Position numbers and translations under genes: made by a program. From Hyphomicrobiales bacterium (lineage in GTDB: Bacteria > Pseudomonadota > Alphaproteobacteria > Rhizobiales > Beijerinckiaceae), in NCBI GenBank assembly GCA_900473415.1, contig UCLR01000041.1:85060-149059 (forward strand): a stretch of 64,000 nucleotides of DNA, read 5' to 3'. The notes below the pieces were generated by a model, which worked only from the letters and a program-made list of their open reading frames with translations, had not been told where the DNA came from and did no database searches. Numbering within the stretch: the first letter of the stretch is position 1; every line of letters starts with the position of its first letter. Shown here piece by piece: positions 16,883 to 26,223 of the stretch.

Positions 16883-16951
16883 TCAGCGACCCTTGAACAC
16901 CGGCTTGCGCTTCTCGACGAAGGCGGCCTGCGCCTCCTTTGCGTCGATGTT
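16883..16951 (-). pseudogene. Remnant: C-terminus of an enoyl-CoA hydratase
   Basis: Twenty-two codons on the minus strand read IDAKEAQAAFVEKRKPVFKGR then TGA. This is the usual end of enoyl-CoA hydratase/isomerase proteins (E-x-x-AAFVEKRKPVFKGR). Nothing of the upstream gene remains; it is cut off at about 16,950 where a remnant of a different gene begins. Confidence 0.55.
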
Positions 16952-17132
16952 CCTGGCGCTGGGAAATCCGGACCTCGTGCCGATTCTGGTGAACCAGATC
17001 AGGATCGGCCGCAGCTATTGGATCTCGATCCACGACGACCTGCGCATGGCGAGCCGCTTCGGCACGGTGATTGGGCTCATCAAGGAATGGGTCTCGGCCG
17101 ACCGGGCGCTGTTTGCGTCGGGGGTCGGCTAG
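16949..17132 (+). pseudogene. Remnant: C-terminus of a LysR-family regulator
   Basis: From about 16,949 the plus strand encodes FLALGNPDLVPILVNQIRIG ... WISIHDDLRMASRFGTVIGLIKEWVSADRALFASG and a stop at 17,130-17,132. This is the end of a LysR substrate-binding domain (the W-x-x-x-HDDLR-x-x-x-RF... pattern). The HTH and most of the sensor domain are missing. It abuts the enoyl-CoA hydratase tail on the other strand, so two convergent gene ends were joined by a deletion. Confidence 0.5.
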
Positions 17133-17288
17133 GCTCGCCGATTGAGGGGGGCGGAGCACGGCGCCTTTCCTGCTTTGGTTCGGCAAGGTCGCTGGGTTGA
17201 GAGGCGGGAAGCTCTCAATTTAGGCGCGTTTAACCTCTAGGCTTGAACATCGCGCCGCATCGAGTTGGGGCGGTTCAGAACGGCCAAG

Positions 17289-18395
17289 ATGGACAGGCAA
17301 GTTCGCGGAGGGGTCACGCGGTGCCGGCTGTTCCGCCAGGGGTGGACAGCGTTTGTAGCCGCGTTGGTTTGGCTCATGCTCGTCAGCTCGGCCGCTCACG
17401 CCCAGGCGCGTCCCGAAGAACCGATCAAGTTGCAAATCATCGGTGGGCTCGCCGGCGTCACACAATACACCAAGATTGAACAGCCCTTCTGGCAGTCGCA
17501 GATCGGCGTGCTGTCGGGCGGGCGGATCAGCGCGACAATCCGGCCGCTCGATGCGGGCGGCTTGCGCAACCAGGAAATGCTGCAGCTCATGCGCCTCGGC
17601 GTGGTGTCGTTCGGCACGGTTTCAGTGAGCGCTGCCGCTGGGGACGAGCCCGAGCTGAGCGCGGTCGACCTTCCCGTGCTGAACCCCGATGTCGCGACGC
17701 TGCGTCGAACCGTCGACGCGTTTCGCGAGCGTCTGCGAAGCATATTGCGCGACCGCTACGATATCGAGCTTCTGGGGATTTACACCTATCCCGCTCAGGT
17801 GCTGTTTTGCGCGGGATCCTTCAAGGGGCTGGAGGATCTTGCCGGTCGGAAGGTGCGGACCGCCTCGGTTGCGCAGTCGGAGCTGATGGCGGCCATGGGC
17901 GCCGTGCCCGTGATCCTGCCCTTTGCCGAAATCGTACCGGCGCTGCGCGATGGCGTCGCCGACTGCGCGATCACTGGAACGTTGAGCGGCTATGAGATCG
18001 GCGTGCCGCGCGTCACTGCCGCGGTTCATGCCTTCGCGATGAATTGGGGTGTCACGATCTTCGGCGTCAACGCGACCTATTGGAAGGGGCTGCCGGCGGA
18101 CGTGCGCGAACTGATCGGACGCGGCGTGGAGCAGATCGAGGAGCGGATCTGGTCTCAGGCGGATGCGGACACGCAGAAGGGCCTGGCCTGCAGCGCAGGC
18201 ACGGCAACCTGCTCCGGTAAGAGCGAGAGGCCCATAATTGTCGTTCCAACCTCACCGGCAGATGAGGCGCAGCGCCGCCGCCTCCTGACTGAAATCGTGC
18301 TGCCGCGTTGGTTCGAGCGCTGCGGCCAGGACTGTGTGTCTTCCTGGAACGCTTATCTGAAGCCGCTCCATGGCATCGAGGCCAGAATGCCATGA
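17289..18395 (+). CDS. DctP-like TRAP-type solute-binding protein
   Basis: A 368-residue periplasmic binding protein of the DctP family. A signal sequence (WTAFVAALVWLMLVSSAAHAQA) ends about residue 38. The domain shows GGRISATIRPLD, LMRLGVVSFGTVS, IELLGIYTYPAQVLFCAGSFKGLEDLAGRKVR and DGVADCAITGTLSGYEIGV. Normal TRAP systems have dctQ and dctM next to it; none is present here. A GGDEF-EAL gene follows 29 bases later on the same strand, so this protein may serve as a ligand sensor for that enzyme. ATG 17289 is chosen; TTG 17265 is possible. Confidence 0.8.
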   Translation: MDRQVRGGVTRCRLFRQGWTAFVAALVWLMLVSSAAHAQARPEEPIKLQIIGGLAGVTQYTKIEQPFWQSQIGVLSGGRISATIRPLDAGGLRNQEMLQLMRLGVVSFGTVSVSAAAGDEPELSAVDLPVLNPDVATLRRTVDAFRERLRSILRDRYDIELLGIYTYPAQVLFCAGSFKGLEDLAGRKVRTASVAQSELMAAMGAVPVILPFAEIVPALRDGVADCAITGTLSGYEIGVPRVTAAVHAFAMNWGVTIFGVNATYWKGLPADVRELIGRGVEQIEERIWSQADADTQKGLACSAGTATCSGKSERPIIVVPTSPADEAQRRRLLTEIVLPRWFERCGQDCVSSWNAYLKPLHGIEARMP

Positions 18396-18424
18396 TGCGC
18401 TTCCCTTCAGCTTGACGAGGATTG

Positions 18425-21148
18425 ATGCTGAGCCGCCTTAAGCTGATGGTTGGAGCAGGAACGGCCGCCATTCTGATGGCGTCGGCCATCGGCGTGCATC
18501 ATCTGATCCGGCAGAGTGAGCACGCCGCGTGGCGCGCGGCGGAGCAATCCCTCGAAAGCTCTGGCGTGGCGGTTGAGAACGCCTTCAATCGGCAGCTTCT
18601 GCAGGTCGACGGGGCGCTTGCGAGCTTCGAAACTCTGTTCGAGGTGGCGCAGATCGCGCCCGGCCAGAGAGAGGCTGCCAGCAACCTGCTCCGCGGCATC
18701 AATTTTCAGACGATGGCCTTCCGCGACCTGCTTTTGGTCGGGCCGGATGGGAGCGTTATCGCCTCCGCGCGGCCGAGCGGCGCAAGACGCGCGCTGCCAC
18801 TGGATGTCGCGATGATCGGACGTACGCCGACGAACCTTGTCGGCCCGCTTCGCAATGCCGTCACCGGCGATTGGTCTCTCTACGTCGCCCGGAGGATTCC
18901 TGCGTGGCACGGCATCGTCCCCGTCGCCGAGATACCTTTGCACGCGCTTATGACGCGCCTCGCAGAGACCGGGCTCATCCCTGGAACGCGGATTTTGCTG
19001 CAGCGCGCCAACGGCCAGGTTGTCGCCGCATTGCCTCATGACGAGTTGCTGACCGGCGAGCATCGCGAGCCGGCGCTGGTCAAACAATCTGAGGATGGCA
19101 AAGCCTTTCTGATCGAGGAAAGCGGGGGCCAATCCAGCACTCTGAAAGTGGTTCGAACAACGCTCTATGGCGATATCAACGTCGTTCTGTCAGCGAGTAG
19201 AACGACACTTCTTGCAGACTGGCGCGAAGACCGCGACAGGACGATCCTGGCGGCCGGACTAGCTGCTTTTCTCCTAGCGGCCTTTGCCGGGGCGCTCCTT
19301 CTTGCGATCCGCCTGCGTGAGCGGGCGGACGCCGAGCGTGAGCGGGCCGCAGCCGTGCTCCACAACGCGATCGAGGCCATGTCCGACGGCTTCGTCATGT
19401 GGGACGAGAACGACCGTCTGGTGACCTGCAACCAGCGCTACCGCGAACTCTATGCCCTCAGCGCACCCTTCATGACGCTGGGCGCGCGTTTCGAGGACAT
19501 CATCCGAGGCGGCGCCGAGCTGGGACAATATCCGCAGGCGACTGGTGATCTCGAGGCATTCGTGAGGGAGGTGACCACCTGGCATCGGCAGGGCACCGAC
19601 ACCCTTGAGCGCCTGCTGCCGGACGGCCGCTGGCTCCTGATCACGGAGCGGCCGACCGGGTATGGCGGAATCGTGGGAATCCGAACCGACATCACCGCCC
19701 TCAAGGCGGCGCTCAGCGATCTGGCTGCCGCAAACACGCGCGCGAAAGAGGCGGTCGAAGAAGCGCGGCGGCAGAATGCAGCTCTCGTCGAGCGGGAAAG
19801 CCGCATTCGCTTCCTGGCGCACCATGACGATTTGACCGGCCTGCAAAATCGCTTCGCCTTCCGTGAGAAGATCGCGAAGTCACTGCTGCGCACGGGTGAC
19901 GGGCAGACCCCGGCCGCCTTGCTGTTTCTGGACCTCGATCATTTCAAGGATGTCAACGACACGCTCGGCCATCCCGTCGGAGACCAGTTGCTGCTGTCCG
20001 CGGCGAAGCGTCTGGCTGCCTGCGTGCCGGACACGGAATGCGTCGCTCGCCTGGGTGGGGACGAGTTTGCAGTTCTCAGCCTTGGTGAGGAGCAGCCGCA
20101 GCAGGCCGAGGCGCTGGGCGCGCGCATCATCGAAGTGCTCAGCGCCCCCTATCTCATCCAGGAGCGGCTGATTTCCATCTCGGCGAGCGTCGGAATCGCC
20201 GTGGCCGAAAACCCGGCTTGCGATGCCGACCTCCTGCTGAAACAGGCCGACCTGGCGCTCTATCAAGCGAAGGCCCAGGGACGCGGCGTGTGCCGTGTCT
20301 TTACTGCCGAGATGGAGGAACAGCTGCGTGCGCGCCTCGCCATGGAAGCGGATCTGCGGAAGGCGATCGAAGAGCAGCAGTTCGAGTTGTCGTACCAGCC
20401 GATCTACGAACTGAAATCACGCCAGCTCTGCGGGTTTGAAGCATTGTTGCGCTGGCACCATCCCGAACGGGGCGTCGTCGAACCAGCAGATTTCATCCCG
20501 CTCGCGGAGGAGACCAGGCTGATCGTCGAGATCGGCAAATGGGTCCTCCTTCAAGCATGCCAGAATGCCGCACAGCTGCCGGGCGCGTTACGGATCGCCG
20601 TCAACCTCTCTCCGGTGCAATTGATCTCAGACGACACGATCGCCACCGTGCGAGACGTTCTGGGCAAGACCGGGCTCGATCCAGGCAGACTCGAACTGGA
20701 AATCACCGAAACAGCACTCCTCGCCAACGACAGCCAGAACCTGAGGACGCTGAAGAGCCTGAAGGAGATCGGCGTTCGCATCGTGCTCGATGACTTCGGC
20801 ACAGGCTATTCCAGCCTGAGCCATCTGCGGCTCTTCCCCCTGGACAAGATCAAGATCGACCGTTCCTTTGTGCGCGACATGACGGCACCTTCCGACAGCA
20901 CCATCATCGTCACTGCCATCGCGGCCCTCGCGGCCGAGCTCGGCATGACGACCACGGCCGAAGGAATCGAAACGCTCGATCAGCTCGATGGGGTTGAACG
21001 CGCAGGTTGCACGGAAGCTCAGGGATTCCTGTTGGGAGAGCCGAAGCCGATCCTGCAGGCCGTGCACACGACCTTCCTGGGCAAACCGCGCCAGAGTCAA
21101 AGTGGGCAGACCCAAACCCGTGCTTTCGGCTCGCCTAAGACATCGTGA
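18425..21148 (+). CDS. Membrane-bound diguanylate cyclase/phosphodiesterase (PAS-GGDEF-EAL)
   Basis: A 907-residue c-di-GMP enzyme. The first membrane helix is at residues 8-25, a periplasmic Cache-like sensor runs to about 270, and a second helix is DRTILAAGLAAFLLAAFAGALLLAI. A PAS-type domain (AIEAMSDGFVMWDENDRLVTCNQRYRELY) follows, then GGDEF (RLGGDEF intact) and EAL (GFEALLRWHH, NLSPVQ, LEITETALL, DDFGTGYSSL, IKIDRSFV intact). The inhibitory I-site RxxD is replaced by PxxE, so product feedback is probably absent. A TTG one codon earlier (18422) is possible. Probably co-transcribed with the DctP-like gene. Confidence 0.92.
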   Translation: MLSRLKLMVGAGTAAILMASAIGVHHLIRQSEHAAWRAAEQSLESSGVAVENAFNRQLLQVDGALASFETLFEVAQIAPGQREAASNLLRGINFQTMAFRDLLLVGPDGSVIASARPSGARRALPLDVAMIGRTPTNLVGPLRNAVTGDWSLYVARRIPAWHGIVPVAEIPLHALMTRLAETGLIPGTRILLQRANGQVVAALPHDELLTGEHREPALVKQSEDGKAFLIEESGGQSSTLKVVRTTLYGDINVVLSASRTTLLADWREDRDRTILAAGLAAFLLAAFAGALLLAIRLRERADAERERAAAVLHNAIEAMSDGFVMWDENDRLVTCNQRYRELYALSAPFMTLGARFEDIIRGGAELGQYPQATGDLEAFVREVTTWHRQGTDTLERLLPDGRWLLITERPTGYGGIVGIRTDITALKAALSDLAAANTRAKEAVEEARRQNAALVERESRIRFLAHHDDLTGLQNRFAFREKIAKSLLRTGDGQTPAALLFLDLDHFKDVNDTLGHPVGDQLLLSAAKRLAACVPDTECVARLGGDEFAVLSLGEEQPQQAEALGARIIEVLSAPYLIQERLISISASVGIAVAENPACDADLLLKQADLALYQAKAQGRGVCRVFTAEMEEQLRARLAMEADLRKAIEEQQFELSYQPIYELKSRQLCGFEALLRWHHPERGVVEPADFIPLAEETRLIVEIGKWVLLQACQNAAQLPGALRIAVNLSPVQLISDDTIATVRDVLGKTGLDPGRLELEITETALLANDSQNLRTLKSLKEIGVRIVLDDFGTGYSSLSHLRLFPLDKIKIDRSFVRDMTAPSDSTIIVTAIAALAAELGMTTTAEGIETLDQLDGVERAGCTEAQGFLLGEPKPILQAVHTTFLGKPRQSQSGQTQTRAFGSPKTS

Positions 21149-21691
21149 CGCGAACCCACGGTGCGGCCGATCACCCTTTGACACGTACGCTCGCCGCCAT
21201 GTCGCGATCTGTTGCAGGAGAGCAATGGGCAGGAGTTCGCGACAGGACGCAAAGCAAGCCTCTGTCGGGACTCTCGGTCCCGGTCCGGCTGATTCCGCCC
21301 CGAACGGTGTCGCTTCGCGCCCAGGTGCCCCAAAGGGCTATTCTGCAAGTGTTTGATTTCGGGGAGTTTTATGGTCGGAGCGAGAGGATTTGAACCTCCG
21401 ACCCCTTGTCCCCCAGAAGTCCAAATGGCTCTCTCAAGTCATCTCAGCGCATCTCATGCATTTCGAAAATCATATTGAATTAGAGTGTGTTGACTAATAT
21501 TCTCCTCTCATACTCTCCCGCCGCCTCTCAGGCCATCTCAACCAGAATTTACCCATAGCTGCCCACGTACCCTTGTCTGTTTCCCGCACTTGTTACCCTG
21601 ACAACCCGACTTCTCCCACGCCTGTCGCCGAACCGAATAGGCCTGCCGACCCCTTGTCTCCCTGCTCAATCATTCTCCCACGAGCTTCAAA
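21149..21691. other. Left junction region of the integrative element
   Basis: 543 bases without a gene. 21,149-21,365 is chromosomal DNA following the GGDEF-EAL gene and would have been the downstream flank of tRNA-Pro. The att repeat is at 21,366-21,417. 21,418-21,691 is element DNA before the integrase; it is clearly more AT-rich (for example TCATATTGAATTAGAGTG) and rich in CTCTC and CATCTCA units that could be arm-type integrase sites, though I cannot define them. Confidence 0.5.
21366..21417. repeat. attL: partial copy of the tRNA-Pro 3' end
   Basis: 52 bases identical to 57,168-57,219. They comprise the last part of tRNA-Pro on the minus strand (CCA end, acceptor 3' strand, T arm, variable loop and part of the anticodon arm) and stop at the anticodon loop (CCCCCAGA). 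The 5' part of the tRNA is absent here, so this copy is not a working tRNA. It lies 275 bases before the integrase gene. Confidence 0.92.
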
Positions 21692-23023
21692 ATGCCCGCG
21701 AAACTATTGACTGACGTGCTGCTGCGATCCGCCAAGCCCGGCGCGGAGATATTTGACGCCAGGACAAAGGGGCTCTGCTTTCGGATCACGCCCGCCGGCG
21801 CCAAGGGCTTTTCGTTCCGCTACCAATTGAACGGCAGCAAGAAATTCCGGCGCGTCACGTTGGGTGCGTGGCCGGCAATGTCCTTGGTCGAGGCGCGCGA
21901 CAAGGCGGCCGCTCTACGCGACAAAATCCGTGAAGGTGACGATCCCGCCCGCGAACGTGAGGCGCGCGTAGCGGCCATACGCGAGGTCGAGATGCGCGAG
22001 GCGCTGACGGTCGCCGACCTCGTCAAGAAATACCTCGACCATGCCGAGAAGACAAAGCGCTCTTGGAAGAACGATGAAGGCTTCCTCAGGCGCGATGTCG
22101 TGCCAGCCTGGGGCGATCGCGCGGCAGCCTCGATCACGCAGCAGGAGGTCGCGACGCGGCTCCGCGAGATTGCCGAACGCACGCCGATCGGCGGTAATAG
22201 GGTGCGTTCGGTGTTGCTGTCGATGTTCGGTTTTGCCGCCGCCGAGGGCCTGCTCGCGTTCAACCCGGTTGCCGGCACGCGCAAGCCGCACCGGGAGGCA
22301 AAGGAGGGGATAGAGCGATACCTTTCCGATCCAGAGCTGCGCGTGATGTGGCGGCAGATCGAAGCAGCCCGGCTCGACGACAATTTGCGCGATGCTCTTT
22401 TTCTGCTCGCTCTCACCGGGGCGCGGGCCGCTGAAATCACCGGTTTGCGGCTCCATGAGATTCACGACATCGATGACGGCGCGCAGGCTCGTATTGAACT
22501 GCCGTCATCGAGGACGAAGCAAAAGCGGCGGCACGTCGTCCCGCTGTCGCCGCCTGCCGTGCTCATCCTGAGAAAAGCAATCGCGCGCCGCGAACGGATG
22601 ATCGCGCTCGATCCTCTTTGGGACGCCGGCCAGTCGGATGCGCTTTTTCAGTCCCGCTATAGCGATGTCGCGATGCTCGCGCGGCACAGTTTGAGCCATG
22701 CCTTGCGGAGGATTTTGCAGCGTCTTGAGTGCAAGGGCGACGACGCCCAGATCGAGCGGCAGTTGCAGCAAGATCGGCCGACGCCGCACGCACTCCGCAG
22801 AACCCTGGCAAGCGGCCTTTCGCGGCTCGGAACGCGACGCGAGGTCGTGCGCGCGGTACTCGGCCATAGCCAGGGCGACGTCCTCGCGCATCACTACGAC
22901 AGCTACGAGTTGCTGCCGGAAAAGCGGGAGGCGCTGAGGACATGGGGAGCTCATGTCGGGCGCCTGTTGGCGCCGCAGCCAGACGGCGCCGACGTTGTCC
23001 CCCTGGCTGAGAAGCGGCGATGA
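21692..23023 (+). CDS. Tyrosine recombinase / P4-type integrase
   Basis: A 443-residue integrase. The N-terminal DUF4102-like arm-binding domain (LTDVLLRSAKPGAEIFDARTKGLCFRITPAGAKGF) is followed by a core-binding domain and the catalytic domain. Catalytic residues: Arg in LTGARAAEITGL (about 250), H-x-x-R in HALRRTLASGLSRLG (about 367-370), His in VLGHSQGD (about 391) and Tyr in HHYDSYE (about 400). The set looks intact. Located 275 bases inside attL and reading into the element. P4-type integrases often use tRNA 3' ends, which fits the tRNA-Pro att site. Confidence 0.95.
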   Translation: MPAKLLTDVLLRSAKPGAEIFDARTKGLCFRITPAGAKGFSFRYQLNGSKKFRRVTLGAWPAMSLVEARDKAAALRDKIREGDDPAREREARVAAIREVEMREALTVADLVKKYLDHAEKTKRSWKNDEGFLRRDVVPAWGDRAAASITQQEVATRLREIAERTPIGGNRVRSVLLSMFGFAAAEGLLAFNPVAGTRKPHREAKEGIERYLSDPELRVMWRQIEAARLDDNLRDALFLLALTGARAAEITGLRLHEIHDIDDGAQARIELPSSRTKQKRRHVVPLSPPAVLILRKAIARRERMIALDPLWDAGQSDALFQSRYSDVAMLARHSLSHALRRILQRLECKGDDAQIERQLQQDRPTPHALRRTLASGLSRLGTRREVVRAVLGHSQGDVLAHHYDSYELLPEKREALRTWGAHVGRLLAPQPDGADVVPLAEKRR

Positions 23024-23502
23024 AAGCCGCATCCGGCGACAAGCGAGGGCGGCGCGCCAGCCTCCAGCGCCGTAAGCTTGCCCTCGCGCTGGCTAACGGT
23101 CTGCGCCGACAGGCCCAGCCGCCACTTGATCTTCCGGCGCGCAAGCTCAGTCGGCCGATCGCAGACGACGAGCCTAAGCAGGGCAACCCCGTCGAGGAGT
23201 TCTTTATCAAGGCGGAAGAGACGATTCCGGTGTCGCGATGGATCGTCGAGCAGATCATTTCCTTGTTGGCCGAATATGGCGATCAGCAGCTTTCGCCCAT
23301 GGAACTTGCACGCGCCCATGTTGGCGAGATGCTGATGATCTTCAATTTCACGGAGCGCCGAGAGGATGGCACGCGATCGCGGAACTATTCGCGCCTTCCG
23401 GTGAAGACGGCCTGCGATGATGCCGCGGAACAATTTCACGTCGATGCCGACAGTCTAAGGCAAATGGTCATGCGCGACGAAAAGCGCAGGTGGGGTCTGT
23501 AA
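23020..23502 (+). CDS. Hypothetical element protein
   Basis: A 160-residue protein starting ATGA-overlapped with the integrase stop, so translationally coupled to it. The N-terminus is basic (KRGRRASLQRRKLALALANGLRRQ). The rest contains VSRWIVEQIISLLAEYGDQQLSPMELARAHVGEMLMIF and a C-terminal helix QFHVDADSLRQMVMRDEKRRWG that looks DNA-binding-like. I do not recognise the family. Position between integrase and primase suggests a regulatory or excision role, but that is only a guess. Confidence 0.6.
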   Translation: MKAASGDKRGRRASLQRRKLALALANGLRRQAQPPLDLPARKLSRPIADDEPKQGNPVEEFFIKAEETIPVSRWIVEQIISLLAEYGDQQLSPMELARAHVGEMLMIFNFTERREDGTRSRNYSRLPVKTACDDAAEQFHVDADSLRQMVMRDEKRRWGL

Positions 23503-23589
23503 CAAATTGACCCTGATTAGTTACAGGGTCAGGCCAAATCTTCCGTGCAAGCTTGGCGCTACCGAAAACATGGGAAGCGCAGGGACGCC

Positions 23590-25881
23590 ATGCGACACAC
23601 GCAAACAATGGGGCTGCACGGTGCGCCGATTTCATTGTCGGACCCGGACATGGTGTTGGCTATCGCCGAACGCAACTTTCCCAATGGTTTTGAAGATCGG
23701 TTGTTGGGCCTCAAGGAAACCTGCGGAATGGCGTCGCAGTCGCCATCCGAACTTTATCGCAAGCTGGCCTCCGGCGACTTTCCCGCTGGCATCATGATCT
23801 CCGCTAACCGCCGCGCTTGGCTGCTGTCTTCGGTGCTGGTCTACACCTCGCCATCGCATACGCCGGAACGTCCGAAATGGCGCATCCTGCTGCCGTGCAG
23901 CGCCGCGATGGAACCGGCGCGGCGCGGCCAGTTGCTCGGATTTGTCGCGGGGCTGTTCCATGTCCGCTACGGCGCCGACATCTTCGACCCGGCGAGCTGG
24001 ACGGCGAGCCAGTCCTATTACTACGGCTGCATCCACGGCCACGAGGCGCAGCATCGCGTCGAACTGATCGACGGCGAGGCGGTCGATCAGGCGGCCCGGC
24101 GCAGCGAGCTTTGGCGGCCCAAGCCCTGCCACGTCGTCGCCCCGCCCAACGACGCCCCCTCGCGGCAGGGCGAGGTGAGCGCAAGCTATGCGGACATCGG
24201 CGCCATCCGACACGCCATCTGCAGTGGCACCAACTACCACGCCGCGCTGCTGACGTTGGCGGCCTCACTGTTCGGCCGGGGCCATGCCCGCGACGCGGTC
24301 GAGGCGGAGCTGCTCGCCACGCTCGATGCGGTGCCGCCCGAGCAGCGCGACCGGCGCTGGGAGAGGCGCCGGGCACCTGGGCATATCGGCCGCCTGCTCG
24401 ACTGGATCGAGCACCGGGAAAACCAGAAGCAGACGAAGGCGGGCCGCGATGCGCCGGAGGATGCGGCCGAGCCGCAGCGCGCTAGGTCGAACGGCGACGC
24501 CGGGGCCGAGCAGTCGGCGCCCCTGCTGCTGCCGCCACCCGGCAACCCGGTGGCCGTCGCCTATCGCTTTGTCGCGCAGCGCTGCCGCCATGACGGCGAG
24601 CTGACACTGCGGCGCTGGCGCGGACGCTGGTGGACATGGCTGGGGAGGCACTGGCGCGAACTCGACGCGAGCGACCTGCGCATCCAACTGTACGGCTTCA
24701 CCAAGCAGGCGACCTGCGCGTCGAGCAAAGGGCCCGTGCCTTGGCTGCCGACGGCGAAAAAGATCAGCGACCTAATCGACGCGCTCAGCGAGCCGGTCTG
24801 GACGACGGCAGAGCTGGAACAGCCGTGCTGGCTCGACGGTCGCCACATGGTCGGGCCGGTGATCGCGACCGCAAATGGTCTGCTTGAGATCGACAGTGCG
24901 ACGCTGCATCCACATTCGCCGCTGTTCTTCAACCTGACCAGCGTGCCGTTTGCATATCAGCCGAAGGCGCCCGCGCCGCAGCGCTGGCTTGACTTCCTCG
25001 CTGCGATCTGGCCGCAGCAACCGGACGCGGTTAAGACGCTCGGCGAATGGTTCGGCTATGTCGTATCGGGCCGGACCGACCTCCAGAAGATCCTGCTGAT
25101 GATCGGCCCGACGCGCGGCGGCAAGGGTACGATCGCCCGCATCCTGTCGGCGCTAATCGGCTCGTGCCACGTCGCTGGGCCGACCTTCAATTCGCTCGGC
25201 GACGAATTCGGGCTGGCGCCGTTGATGGGCAAGAGCCTCGCGATCATTTCCGATGCCCGCTTCAGTGGGCGCAACAATGGCCTCGTGATCGAACGCCTAC
25301 TCTCGATCTCCGGCGAGGATATCCTCACCATCAACGCCAAATATCGCGAGCAATGGACCGGCAAGCTACCCTGCCGCTTGCACATTCTCTCGAACGAAGA
25401 ACCCCACCTTCGCGACGCCAGCAGCGCCATCGTCGACCGCTTCGTGCCGTTGAAGCTGACACGGTCATGGCTCGATCGCGAGGACCATACGCTCGAACCG
25501 GAGCTGCACCTTGAATTGCCAAGCATCCTGAATTGGGCCCTCGATGGGCTCGCCCGGCTGGGCCGCAATGACGGCCACTTCACCTGCGACGCCAGCAGCG
25601 CCGAACTCATCACGGAGCTGCGGGAGCTATCCTCACCGGTCCGGGCTTTCGTGAATGATCGCTGCGAGATTGGGCCGGACAGGTCGGTTGTAACCACCGC
25701 GCTGTATGAAGCCTATCGGATCTGGTGCGAGGCAAACCAGCAGCCGATCCGGCCGAAGCATGTTTTTGGGCGCGACCTGCGCGCAGCCTTCCCAGAAGTG
25801 CAGACGGTCCAGCCTTGGGCTGGCGGAGTGCGGGAGCGTGAGTATGTCGGTGTTTCACTTCGGGAGAATGTCCGCCGCTGA
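23590..25881 (+). CDS. P4-family phage/plasmid primase-helicase
   Basis: A 763-residue protein. The C-terminal half is the D5/P4-alpha type SF3 helicase: LMIGPTRGGKGTIARILSALIG is Walker A (about residue 505), LAIISDARFSGRNN holds the Walker B/D region, and RLHILSNEEPHLRDASSAIVDRFVPLKL the motif C/arginine finger region. The N-terminal third (residues 1-280) is an unusual domain with HGHEAQHRVELIDGEAV that I cannot name. The start is ATG 23590 behind AGGGACG. Such proteins replicate P4-like satellites and integrated plasmids. Repeats directly downstream may be its origin. Confidence 0.88.
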   Translation: MRHTQTMGLHGAPISLSDPDMVLAIAERNFPNGFEDRLLGLKETCGMASQSPSELYRKLASGDFPAGIMISANRRAWLLSSVLVYTSPSHTPERPKWRILLPCSAAMEPARRGQLLGFVAGLFHVRYGADIFDPASWTASQSYYYGCIHGHEAQHRVELIDGEAVDQAARRSELWRPKPCHVVAPPNDAPSRQGEVSASYADIGAIRHAICSGTNYHAALLTLAASLFGRGHARDAVEAELLATLDAVPPEQRDRRWERRRAPGHIGRLLDWIEHRENQKQTKAGRDAPEDAAEPQRARSNGDAGAEQSAPLLLPPPGNPVAVAYRFVAQRCRHDGELTLRRWRGRWWTWLGRHWRELDASDLRIQLYGFTKQATCASSKGPVPWLPTAKKISDLIDALSEPVWTTAELEQPCWLDGRHMVGPVIATANGLLEIDSATLHPHSPLFFNLTSVPFAYQPKAPAPQRWLDFLAAIWPQQPDAVKTLGEWFGYVVSGRTDLQKILLMIGPTRGGKGTIARILSALIGSCHVAGPTFNSLGDEFGLAPLMGKSLAIISDARFSGRNNGLVIERLLSISGEDILTINAKYREQWTGKLPCRLHILSNEEPHLRDASSAIVDRFVPLKLTRSWLDREDHTLEPELHLELPSILNWALDGLARLGRNDGHFTCDASSAELITELRELSSPVRAFVNDRCEIGPDRSVVTTALYEAYRIWCEANQQPIRPKHVFGRDLRAAFPEVQTVQPWAGGVREREYVGVSLRENVRR

Positions 25882-25891
25882 ACCGGGCCGG

Positions 25892-26046
25892 CAGAACAAG
25901 CAGAACAGGCAAATCCTTATTCTCGACCGCACGGAAGCCAATAAAATTCAGGTAGGAGCACCCCCCACATATGAAACGTAAGAGCTAGAATAAGAAGTTG
26001 CGTGTTCTGCCTGTTCTGCGGCGTGTTTCAGAACAGGCAGAACAGG
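25892..26046. repeat. Iteron-like 9-bp repeats and 16-bp-arm hairpin, candidate origin
   Basis: A CAGAACAGG-type 9-mer occurs as tandem pairs: CAGAACAAG and CAGAACAGG at 25,892-25,909, and two CAGAACAGG copies at 26,029-26,046. The complement is present at 26,010-26,018, with a partial copy at 26,002-26,009. As a result TGTTCTGCCTGTTCTG (26,003-26,018) and CAGAACAGGCAGAACA (26,029-26,044) form a perfect 16-bp inverted repeat with a 10-base loop. No U-run follows. The first pair starts 11 bases after the primase stop. Iterons next to a P4-like primase suggest a replication origin; a strong terminator is the alternative. Confidence 0.6.
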
Positions 26047-26223
26047 CAATTTCCGGTTTGTGTGAGGGGTTTCAGGGCAAACGTCACTTATCGATCCTGG
26101 CCGGAGGTGGCTGATCGCGTCTTTGCGCCGCGTCCTTGAGCAGGTGCGCAGTAATATTTTGTCTGGCACTGGCCACGCCCGACGACCATTCGAACCGGCC
26201 CGGCCAGCCACGGGAGCAACGTC

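Noticed and set aside
16806..17186. 126-codon minus-strand frame over the gene remnants
   Set aside because: It reads in a different frame from the enoyl-CoA hydratase tail and has no family-like pattern.
21366..21417. A second tRNA-Pro gene
   Set aside because: Only the 3' half is present; the sequence after the anticodon loop diverges, so it is an att duplicate and not a tRNA gene.
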